DNA of 64,000 nt from Lepas anatifera. Its lineage: Eukaryota; Arthropoda; Thecostraca; Lepadidae. Positions 54,932-64,000 of this stretch are shown here, piece by piece (positions within the stretch are counted from its first letter, which is position 1; the number at the start of each line of letters is the position of its first letter). A model generated the notes under the pieces. It did no database searches. It was not told the origin of the DNA and saw nothing but the letters and a program-made list of their open reading frames with translations. The stretch covers positions 1,615,001-1,679,000 of the forward strand of contig JAOTON010002068.1 of NCBI GenBank assembly GCA_034440635.1, in the 5' to 3' direction. The position numbers and the translations under genes are program-made.

Positions 54932-54996
54932 TCTGGTAAAACAACGAGATAAAACGTTAATCCGTACGAGATAAAACATGTTCGAGATTAAATGTG

Positions 54997-55345
54997 GCGG
55001 TCTCCCAGGGCGGACCACCGTGAAAGACCGCCTGGGCCTTTCACGGCAGGAGAGTGTGGAGGTGGAGCGCCTGCACATTGGCCACTCCCTTCTCATGTGC
55101 AGCTACCGAAAGAATATCGGCCTGAACCCGGAGGCCACGTTACAGGAATGCGACGATGGAGAGGACGATATCCTCCACCACCTTCTGACCCGGTGCCCTG
55201 CGTGCGCTGACCTGCGCTGGGACATATTTGGACGGGACGACCCGCCCATCCGGGAAGCGCTGGCGGACCCACGACGGCTGGCGATGTTCCTGCGGCGGTT
55301 GGGGCGCCCCCCCCCCATATGGCCGGAACACTCAATCAATCAATC
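54997..55345 (+). mobile_element. 5'-truncated LINE tail with 12-bp target duplication
   Basis: Encodes the end of a LINE ORF2: VKDRLGLSRQESVEVERL, HIGHSLLMCSYRKNIGL, then DDGEDDILHHLLTRCPAC and FLRRLGR, finishing in (CAAT)n. AGATTAAATGTG is duplicated at 54985-54996 and 55346-55357. The frame is uninterrupted, so the insertion is young. Clade uncertain (Jockey/R1/I group). Confidence 0.85.
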
Positions 55346-55357
55346 AGATTAAATGTG

Positions 55358-57549
55358 TCCGTCGACATCTAAATCTTTGATATAATTGTAATTCTTTGGT
55401 CTCCGGAGAATATAAAAACACGTAGTCTAGAGAACCGGAGAATAGCTGAATGTGATACGGAAGAATAACTCTTGATATGCGTCAGAACTGGGGAACCAGA
55501 GAGCAGCCACCACGATCCTTGGATGAACTAACAAAAGTGTGGAATGCACCACGAACCCAAACCTGATCACTTTTTGTTTCAGGGGGAACGTTTGTTGTGT
55601 GTTGCAGGTTGGAGATGGACTGGCCACCTCACTCCTCTGTCCGTGGTGGTAGCTCTTTCTAATTTTTTTCGTATATAGATATACAAGATTTAAGAATACA
55701 TTGTTTTTTACTTCAAGTTGAGTTAGTTTCTGATCAGGGCACATCAAGAAAATATACCTCAAAATTATAGCCTGGAACAGTTCGTATTAACTAAAAAGGA
55801 TTCTATAATTAATCTTAACATTGGTAGTCACAGAGTCTAAACCTAAGAAGACGCATCGCAGCTTTAAGACAAGCAAGCTGCTAGCCTCATGAGTGACATT
55901 TGTTTATGAAAATGATAAGCGTTTATTTTTAATACTTCGGAGTTCGGAAACGGTCCTTTCTCATAATAGAACAAACAATTCCAGAAGCACTTCATATAAC
56001 ATCATATCATTATATAAAATAGTATATTAACCATTATTTTTATTAGATTGTTTATTAGATTATCTACGTTGATAAGATATTTCATGACCAGCCTCTTCGA
56101 ATCATAGTTCCAAAATGGGGCTAATACACTGATAAATATTCAGCTACATCCCTTCACCAAAATTCTCATAATATAATAGGTGAACACATACATTTTTAGT
56201 CAGAGTGCTAGGATAACCTCGAATCGAGTTCCAATATTTGAATATTCCAGTACTGAACTGCATTATTCCAGCATTCGATTTCCAAATCAGATCTAAATTT
56301 CAAGCCTTGGTCACACTATGACCAAAAGTTCTCGCTTATTGTATTATGAGGATTCTGACGAGGGGCTGTGCCCGAATATGTGATCACAGTGTGATCACAG
56401 GCTCCATTTTGCGTCAAGAATTCGAGAGGCAAAGCCATGAAACACCTTACCAATTTATAATCATGCTCCTCGGCTACGCAATGCAAAATTCATCTACTTT
56501 TAAAAACCAACAGATATCAGTTGATCAATGAGGCTTATATTCAATCTCACAAAAACATGAGAAAATATGACCTACCAGGAAATTACAAGCGAGTGATAAC
56601 CCTCGGCAGGTGAGAAACGCGTGCAACAATCAGGTCTGCAAGTCCCCAACGAGCAGTCTTCCGAGTGCAACGTGGACTAGAGGATATAACTCAGTACGTC
56701 AGTGACGGATCCAGGCCAATGTTTTTTGTGGGGGGGAGGGAGGGGAGGACAGGGTCCAAAATCGTGAATACACATTTTTTAAAGGTCGGTGAAATCGCAG
56801 AGTTTGGGAGGAAAGTAAATTTTCCCTGAACCCACCAGTGGGTATGCAGCTCCTAGCTTCCAGGCCTTGAAGTGCACTCTAAGAAGGCTGGGAGCGAACC
56901 AAATACTGAGTGTACATCAAAAGCATAACAGATTTTGCATCTGTCCACAATAAGTGCTACACGGTTTGATAAAATGTTCACCGCAATAGTCTGAGCACAG
57001 AGGTGTCACTTATTATTTTCGCCGACTTTCGCACGTACGACCACCAACAAAATCTGACCACTTGATTTTTTACTATAAAGACCCTTTGCATTACCAGTTT
57101 TCTTACCTTTAGGCTAAAAAATACTTTTAATGGCATGTTTTACTGAGGTCCTCAGAGGATTTGCCTTAATATACCGCGATAAACACCACTTACGCACATA
57201 CATGAACGTATACTGCGGGCACACAGGCAGACGACCGAGGTGCACTCAGGCAGGTTCGTGTTCAATGCAAAAAAACTGCTGGCTGTGGTACTCTGCCAAC
57301 TCTGGGATTCCATTGCTCGTCCTCTGAAGCTTGTCTTCCAGCAGCAGGCGTAATTTGCGATAGTCACTGTCGAGGGGCAGCACCTGATTATTTCTGTTTT
57401 GCGTTCAGCTTGCTGGGGTAGGCTCTTCTTAAATTAGAAGATATTTTCACAGCAGGAACAAATGGGACCAAATAAAGGGTACAAATAAAATATCACAAGC
57501 CCACAATGAAAGCGAACAAGATATCACTGAATCTTGTTTTAAACATACG

Positions 57550-57583
<34 letters not shown>

Positions 57584-57787
57584 GAACAAAGACATCCCCA
57601 AAGACGATCTATAGTCTAGATCATGGGTTTGTGGAAGGGTGAGGTGGAACCATGCAAATTAATGTTTTTTATAAATTACAATACATTATTTCAACACTGG
57701 CCCACAATAGGAAACAAATATTCCAAATTTCAGGTCTATGGGAGAATCGGTCTGATTGGGTTCATCCCATTCAAACTAACAAACAAA
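55358..57787. other. AT-rich intergenic DNA
   Basis: No recognised gene. A lone transposon-type end (CAGTGACGGATCCAGG) lies near 56701 and a (TA)n tract at about 57551-57579. Confidence 0.4.
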
Positions 57788-57822
57788 ATTTACGCCGAGC
57801 CTGTGATGGAGGCTCGGCGTAA
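57788..57822. repeat. 14-bp perfect hairpin
   Basis: TTTACGCCGAGCCT, loop GTGATGG, AGGCTCGGCGTAAA. It marks the abrupt change from AT-rich DNA to the GC-rich block on its right and may be an element boundary. Confidence 0.85.
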
Positions 57823-58615
57823 AACGTTTTTGGCCGGGGCAGGCCTTTATCTGTCGGCGCGGGATCGTCGTGCACCGCTGGCTGGCGGCGCCTTCTGGCC
57901 GAGCGACTCCTGCGGTGTCTGCCTCTGGATGCCTGCTCATGAGGTGCCTGTCTCTGCGCGGTGTCCGGAGAAGAAGGGGATCATAGAGTCCGACTTTTCA
58001 AGTTTGGCGGTGTATCGTCGTCTCTGCCGCCGCCGATCTCAGCGATCGCCTCTACCGGTGGCCCTCTTGGCCCCGACGTTGTGCGCTGGCGGCGCGGGCA
58101 GCGCCCCCGGCGTCGCCGATCTGCGGAGGATAAGGTTTCTTCTGCGGTGGGGGTGCGGCGTCAAACTTCCTCGGATACGGCGGTCTTCGTTTGTCGACGC
58201 GGGACTGGTTCTGCGCCTCCGGCTGGACATCGGGGTGGCGGCGCCTCCTGTACGGGCGGCTCCGCGGGTTCCGGAGAGGGGAGATCAGGGAGTCCGACCC
58301 CTCGAGTCTGACGGCATGTCTCCTGGGCGGCGGGGCCGGTGGCGAGGATTCTTCGGAGGGCCCCGCCGCCGCGGGACTTCCCACAGCGGAGTCGGGGAAG
58401 TTCGTAGGCTGCCGAGCCGTTGAGTTGTCCTGCGGCCGATCAGCCGGGTCCCGTCCCCGGCGGGGGTCGGCTGCGAGTCGAGGGGCCCGACTTCAGGGTC
58501 CTGTTGTTACTGCCCGGGTGGACAGAGCGTTGTGCGTTTCGCCGGGGCGGTGTGGTGGATTCGCCGGGTCTACGTTGCTGATGCTGGGCGGTGTCTGCGC
58601 GGTGTGAGTGTCGCC
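57823..58615 (+). repeat. GC-rich block with about 310-bp repeated segments
   Basis: TCCGGAGAAG...GAGTCCGAC...AAGT at 57964 recurs as TCCGGAGAGG...GAGTCCGAC...GAGT at 58272. CpG-rich, no recognisable protein. Resembles the monomeric 5' regions of LINEs. Confidence 0.45.
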
Positions 58616-60454
58616 ACCGTCGATAACCTGGGTGCCTCCTTAACGCACAAGTAAAAACAGTCTGCTGGTTGGTTCCTGTATTTCCAGCCAGAAGTGCAGA
58701 GATGGCTTAGGATACACAGGACAACAGTTAACACAATGGAAAGAGCGGTCATCAGCAGATTCATGCATGTGGTTTCTGTGGGAAAAGAACACTTAGATTA
58801 GCTGGACGTAGAATCTGGAGGTCGTTAGGAAAACCGCACACATGACACGCCAGCACAACAATTTAGCCGTGAAGAGTAACAGTAACACTACACATAATAA
58901 TTGCCAATGAGAGCACACAGACGTCAGGCTCACCAGAGTTTTGCTCTCCAGCGACGGTGCGATATCTTCATTCTAAGGCTTCATGTTGAGAGCTTCAGTA
59001 CATTGAGCCTTATTCTTATGCATACCAAAACAAACAAAACATCTTCCAGATCAATAATGCCTTCTCTGAAAGTAAGTGAAACATTGTCAGCTACGCAGCA
59101 CATCATTTTATCACAATAAACCGACGATAGGGAGTCACGACAGTGAGACCGCCTCCGTATTTTATTGGTGTCGCTCACGCCTTAGCTGTGTGTTGCTTGT
59201 ACCGATCTTGTACCGCTCATTATCATTCTGATGTATTTGTCCACTCGCCCGGCCGGTGGGCGTCTGCTGGGCTCCGAGCCCGTGCCCGTCTGGGCGTAAT
59301 TTAGAGCGCTCGCGCCGTCGGCGGTCACCGCGCCGTCGGCGGTCACGGGTTCGGGGCCCGGCGCCTCCGTGTGTAGTTTATCTTTGCCCACCACGGCCAG
59401 GGCTTGTTTTCTTGTTTTTTAAATCACTGTATGGATCATGTATCGCCCCGTAGTGTGAATATACGTGTATGGTATCAAATGATCATACAGAAGCTGGTCC
59501 ATTGGGACGATAGCTTGATGATACACAGCAGCTACAAAAGACAGGTTTTCTAGTAAACAAATTTTCTCTTTGAAGTGACCCGCCTAATCTTTCATATATT
59601 CTTCCAGGAAAACACAAAAAATTGCATCACCCAAGACTGCCCCCCTGTCATTCCTACATGACTATCCATACTCTTTGTTCACAATTATATTGTTGTATTG
59701 GGTACACTCCTAGTGTTTCAAATCATAATACATCTTATCCTAGTTTTCCTTCAGTTCATTTTTAATATCAATTATAAAAAGCATGCAGACGGGCATTTTC
59801 AGAGGGCAGATGGATGAATTCATGCTACAGTCACTTTCATGTCTGGAAACAAACAGTAGCACTTGAAATATGAGTAAATGGATCTGATAAGTAGATAGGA
59901 GTACACTGACTACTATGTACTGTATGGTACCAAAATAAATGGAAAATCTGTTTCAATCTGTAAAATTAATCAAAAACATTTTCATACTTAAAAGAAGGTA
60001 AGCTAAGCAGCAAATGCACTAGCATGCACACATTGTGCAGAGCCAGTATTTGTAACAGGTAGAAATTTGTAATTCAAATTACAAGCTTGATATAGACTTT
60101 TACTAGAGTGCACAAATATTGTAAATATAAAGTTAGACCAAAAAGAGAGGGAATATGGGTAATTCAAAAATAATATGCTCAAATAATCATTGGAGAATTG
60201 CCATCGCCAAATAATTTTCACCTATTTTGGTACACAAGTTCACCTGTGCAACAATAAAATGAGGACTTTTTGGCATTGACACTGCTCATAAGCCTTGTTC
60301 CGTCTGCCAGCACAGCCTTGTCCGTGAGCCCTCGAGCCTTTCCTCTAGAAAAGAAATACCACAACTGTCTCTAGTATGTGCTATGGCTAATCAGACAAAA
60401 ATGAACCAGAATACTTATCTACCAATCACAAAAAAGTATGCTACCACTGTTGTG
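58616..60454. other. Intergenic DNA
   Basis: No recognised gene. Contains a 17-bp direct duplication of CGCCGTCGGCGGTCAC at about 59316-59347. Confidence 0.4.
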
Positions 60455-60905
60455 CTGTTACTGTTTTTCCAGCAGCACCACAGCAGGAAGCCAGCCTGTA
60501 AATCTAAGATTGGTTCTCAGGGAGAGGCTATAGCCATGTGACATAGACTCAATCCAGTGTGCAAAGTATGGCATTTTCAACGAGATCTCGTCAGGGTGAG
60601 TGAGTGGTGTGAAGTTCATCAACCTGGTGTGAATTTCCCAGACTGGTGCAAGGAAGGTGACACTGAAAACCAAACAAATAATGGCTGAATGGTTATAAAG
60701 ACACAGGAGGGGACCTTATAACAAGTATTTAACTAACTAATACAAGAGGTAGCATTGCATTGTGTGGGTAGGAAAGGGTGCATTTTTCTCTATGGTATAT
60801 AGCAGTTTGGTGTGAATTTTTGGTGTCTGGCAGTGCAATGATTTTAGGTGGCTGGTGTGACTTGTCTAGCCTGCTGCCATACTTTGCAGACTGGGACTCA
60901 ATGCT
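60455..60905 (-). repeat. Dispersed repeat, uninterrupted inverted copy
   Basis: Reverse complement of the repeat at 50490-51040 and lacking its 186-bp insertion: reads CACTCACTCACCCTGACGAG where the other copy is interrupted. Non-coding. Confidence 0.8.
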
Positions 60906-61131
60906 GCTCGCTGATTGGTGTTGACAGACGAAACAAGACCACAGCTATAACAGTGGGCCAAAATGAATAGTTATCAATTAAGCATACAATTTGCTTTTTG
61001 GCAACTTCATGAACCTAATTAATGCAGAACAGAAACATTAAATGCATTGCCCGTACTTGATAGGATTAGTGTTTGACTAACTCAATACACTCACTACACA
61101 AAACCTCAATAAGCATTGGTGGCCAGCAAAG

Positions 61132-61459
61132 ATGGATGGCAAAAATTCAAATTGTTTCATTAACTTTTCACGCATATATTTTTTACCTCTAAGAAAATCT
61201 CAATTGACCACATCAAAGGCTCAAAATATTCTACGTGCAGATTACCGACGATATGTTGATCCACGAGACCGGAGAGGCGACAATCTCCTTGTCCGAAAAA
61301 CCACCCAAAGCTTTCTTCATGCCTCAAAGGAGGCTCTTCTGGATCGCGCTACCCGTATCTTTTTATTGTATCATTTTAGCTGCAATGCAATCATGGAATA
61401 ACGAACAATTATTAATTATATTCCTCAGGGTATTCGGCCCTGACCGCAGCGCTAATTAG
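61132..61459 (+). other. Open frames of unknown status upstream of the LINE
   Basis: Two overlapping frames. One (61235-61459) follows an acceptor-like CGTGCAG and contains a hydrophobic stretch, FWIALPVSFYCIILAAM, that could span a membrane. No family recognised; may be LINE 5' leader or host exon. Confidence 0.25.
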
Positions 61460-61502
61460 TGTTATAGAATTTGTATTGATATCATTTGTATCAATATCGG
61501 CA

Positions 61503-62240
61503 GTTCTCAAAACCTCAGCTCTAGCTGGCCATGTCGCCGCTTCCAGAACTGCATCAGCGGCCGCCCTCGTTCAACAGCAGGATGGGGGCGGCTGCCAGCG
61601 ACGACTGAGGCACCTGATGCCTCCGCCCGGCCCTCCAGACTCTCTCTGCCGATCCACCTACCGGAACATGCCGACACACAGTACGCGCCATTGCTGCTGC
61701 TGCGGCGTCGGCGAATCCACCTGCACTGTTCGGGGTTGGACAAGACTGAAAGTTCCTGGAAGTAGTAGTGACAGTTCTCATATCTCCAGCTCAAACCGGC
61801 CATGTCATCGCTTCAGGAGATGCTTCCATTGCTGCCCTCGCTTGGCAGTGTGCTGGAGGTGGCCACCGGCGGCGACTAGGGCCTCCAGCGACGACTGGAG
61901 ACCCCTGGCCGTCCCCCGCATCACTCTCTTCGTTCTCTCAGCCAGCCCTGCATAAACGTGCCGACCTACGGTGACGTGACGTCGGCAGGTCCCCCAGCTC
62001 TGCCCAATATTTGGACGGGACTGGCAATTCATGGAGCATCAGTGGTGCGCATAATTCCTGCTCCAGTTAGCCATATCGTCACCTCTGGAATTACTTCCGC
62101 TGCCGCCTTCGCTCATCAGCATGCTGAAGGCGGCCACCAACGACGGCTGGAGAAACCTGGCTGCCTCCGCCTGGCCCTCTTTGGACGCTTCCAGCAAACC
62201 CACCTACATGAACGTGCCAATCTACAGTAACATACCGCGC
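61503..62240 (+). promoter_or_regulatory. Three imperfect 270-bp monomers, probable LINE 5' promoter
   Basis: Copies begin near 61503, 61773 and 62049 and share (C/T)CAGCTC-GGCCATGTC, a GGCGGC-CCAGCGACGACTG block and an ACATG/ACGTGCC...CTACGGT end. They sit directly before a T-rich leader and ORF1. Tandem 5' monomers acting as promoters are known from rodent L1; the promoter role here is inference. Confidence 0.65.
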
Positions 62241-62528
62241 CACCCACCTTGGTCGGCTGGGCCTGTGATACCCCAATGGCCTAACACTTATATTTGTGGT
62301 ATTCTCCTGATTTATCCCTCTTGCTCTGTTTTGTCTGTTTACTGCCTAACTGTTTTGTTCTATTCTTGTTTTTGGTTTCTTCCCACTAGTGCCTTAATTT
62401 GATCTCGCCGATCGCATCTTGTCTGTGGTTTAGACATATCCTGCTTTGTTTATGTATGATTTAGCTAGTTTTTGTTTTTTTAAGTTTTATTTGTTTTGTT
62501 TTGTTTGTTTTCTAGTTTTCTGGTTTGA

Positions 62529-63716
62529 TTGCTCAGGACTGCCTCTGTGCAGACAACACACTGGTGTTCAGATGATCTTAGTCCTGAGCCAGCTCCGGCA
62601 GTTCCTGGCCCGCAGGCTGAGCATCTAAATCGCTTAGACACTAAGGTCAGTGCACTTTCAGACACTATCCAACAGCAGGTTATCAAGATTGACTCTCTCC
62701 AGGAGAACATGCGGCTCTTCACTCATTCAATGAGGGAACAGGAGGTGCATGCTATTGAGCATGCCTCCATGATTAAAAGGGTCCTGAGTGAGAACCAGGC
62801 CCAGAAGCTCCAGTACTCCGAGGTAGTGAAAAAGACATGTGATAAGATGGTGGGTGTGGTCAAGGACAAACTGATGGATGTTTCCTCTGCTTCCCAAGGT
62901 TCTGTCACCTCAAAAGATGCCCAGACAGTGTCTAAGGTCTTTGATGATTTCCTAGACAAAGACAAGCGTAAACGTAATCTTGTCGTACACAACCTTCCCG
63001 AACAACAGGGATCCACAGCAGGGGAACGATCTGAAGCTGATATTGCACTGTTTTCTACAATGATCAAGGACTCCTTCCACATAAGCCTCAGAGTAACAAA
63101 ATCTTTCCGTGCTGGCAAGGCTGTACCGGGCAAGGACAGATTACTCATTATCTCGCTAGACAACGAGGAGTCAAAGTTTGACATCCTAAGGATGGCACCA
63201 CAACTGAAGGGCACAAACAAATGGAAACGGGTATTCATCACACCTGATCTGACATTCAAAGAGCGCCAAGAGCAGAAGAAGCTCCGGGAAGAGTTGTGGA
63301 GAAGACGAGAGGCAGGTGAGACTGATCTTCGAATCAAACGTGGAAAGATTGTCGCTTCAGGAGCAGCTGGCAGAGGCATTTCTGCCTCCGCTGCTGACCC
63401 CTCCCATCAGGTGGCTAACAATATAGGTACAGCAGGTTCTGAGGGAGCACCTAAAATCCCAGCTCACCAAAAAAGTAGTGGCACCACGTCGGGTGCTGCC
63501 CCCTCAACTGGGAGTGACCCTGTCCAGGTTCACCCAGCCAGTGTGCAGGTGCCAAGAGGATCAGCAGTAAGCGAGGGGAGGATCACTGCCCCCACACATA
63601 GGGCTATCCTACCTACAACAGAACACCAGGGTTCATCATCTGAACAATTTGGAGAAGCGGCAAGTTTGAATGCTCAGCAGGTTGCTGGTTCTCCTCCTCA
63701 AACTCAGCCAGTGTGA
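62529..63716 (+). CDS. LINE ORF1 protein (coiled coil plus RNA-binding domain)
   Basis: Frame opens after TGA at 62526. The first ATG is at 62709 (MRLFTHSMREQ), but coiled-coil heptads start before it (LNRLDTKVSALSDTI), so upstream sequence, perhaps after a spliced leader (GATTGCTCAG|GACTGCC), may also be coding. Coiled coil to about residue 115 of the frame, then an RRM-like core (RKRNLVVHNLPEQQ ... KDRLLIISL), a C-terminal part (KRVFITPDLTFKERQEQ) and a low-complexity Ser/Pro tail. Typical of CR1/L2-group ORF1 proteins, which bind LINE RNA. No stops or shifts: apparently young. Confidence 0.8.
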   Translation: MLRTASVQTTHWCSDDLSPEPAPAVPGPQAEHLNRLDTKVSALSDTIQQQVIKIDSLQENMRLFTHSMREQEVHAIEHASMIKRVLSENQAQKLQYSEVVKKTCDKMVGVVKDKLMDVSSASQGSVTSKDAQTVSKVFDDFLDKDKRKRNLVVHNLPEQQGSTAGERSEADIALFSTMIKDSFHISLRVTKSFRAGKAVPGKDRLLIISLDNEESKFDILRMAPQLKGTNKWKRVFITPDLTFKERQEQKKLREELWRRREAGETDLRIKRGKIVASGAAGRGISASAADPSHQVANNIGTAGSEGAPKIPAHQKSSGTTSGAAPSTGSDPVQVHPASVQVPRGSAVSEGRITAPTHRAILPTTEHQGSSSEQFGEAASLNAQQVAGSPPQTQPV

Positions 63717-64000
63717 CTAACTGGTGTACATGGTGTCCAGAACTTGAGTATCCTATATACAAACTGTGATCAGTTCATCAATAAGCGTGAGGATTTTTGC
63801 ATGCAAATAGCTGGGAATGAACCAGACCTTGTTATCCTGAATGAAGTAATTCCTAAGGCCCAGAAGTTACCCATCCACCCTGCCCTCCTTAGCATTCCTA
63901 ACTTTGACCTCTTCACAAGTTTTGACCCAAGCTGTGCAAACCTTGGTCCCAGCGGTGAACGGGGCATTTCCATCTATGTCCGAAACACACTGAAGGTGGC
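63717..64000 (+). CDS. LINE ORF2, start of apurinic-type endonuclease (cut by window edge)
   Basis: In the same frame as ORF1, directly after its TGA: NLSILYTNCDQFINKRED, EPDLVILNEV and GERGISIYVRNTLKV, the N-terminal motifs (Asn, Glu and the strand after them) of an exonuclease-endonuclease-phosphatase domain that nicks target DNA for reverse transcription. The RT lies outside the window. No ATG precedes the first motif, so translation must come through the stop or by reinitiation. Confidence 0.85.

Noticed and set aside
57623..58607. 266- and 138-residue frames as genes
   Set aside because: They cross the hairpin boundary and the GC-rich repeated block; no recognisable motif and equally long antisense frames.

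Overview
This is eukaryotic, almost certainly invertebrate, DNA: one spliced host gene buried in a dense, layered mobile-element landscape. Arthropod ancestry is plausible because CCTAA tracts of the arthropod telomere type recur (46722-46785, also near 15770 and 47800), but nothing here fixes the species.

The host gene is SBDS, the ribosome-maturation factor, on the minus strand. All five coding exons can be read: 24373-24503, 23551-23771, 13870-13979, 10129-10296 and 533-661. They sum to 759 nt (252 codons plus stop), and every splice phase joins correctly. The gene fills 24 kb because three of its four introns end in a tandem array directly against the next exon: about 25 x 38 bp before exon 3, about 26 x 69 bp before exon 4 and about 313 x 30 bp (9.4 kb) before exon 5. 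In each array the repeat unit contains the intron's own 3' splice site, and the 69-bp unit also carries the first 33 nt of exon 4. This is the most unusual structure in the window. The huge minus-strand open frames across 600-12100 come from these arrays and are not independent genes.

The second theme is a superfamily of TTAA-flanked DNA elements at 13040-13357, 14999-17248, 18216-23405, 38868-39285, 44455-45288, 52484-54355 (with 53273-54121 nested inside) and 54352-54931. They share a layout of asymmetric GC-rich ends, a swappable terminal palindrome and an interior packed with AGGTCA/TGACCT half-sites. One insertion can be compared with its empty site inside this same window.

Other mobile DNA: a complete-ended Transib element (36433-39415) with a broken RAG1-like transposase, V(D)J-heptamer-like termini and a 5-bp target duplication; hAT elements (31504-34010 with a perfect 8-bp duplication, plus copies at 43931 and 48583); an RLE-type non-LTR retrotransposon (27530-30569); several 5'-truncated LINE tails with target duplications; a Ty3/gypsy RT relic; a tRNA-derived SINE with an 18-bp duplication (41499-41678); and, at the right edge, an apparently intact LINE with 5' promoter-like monomers, ORF1, and an ORF2 that follows in frame after UGA CUA.

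Remaining DNA is AT-rich intergenic or intronic sequence, GC-rich monomeric blocks (41280-43080, 57823-58615) and microsatellites. No rRNA, CRISPR array or confident functional tRNA was seen.
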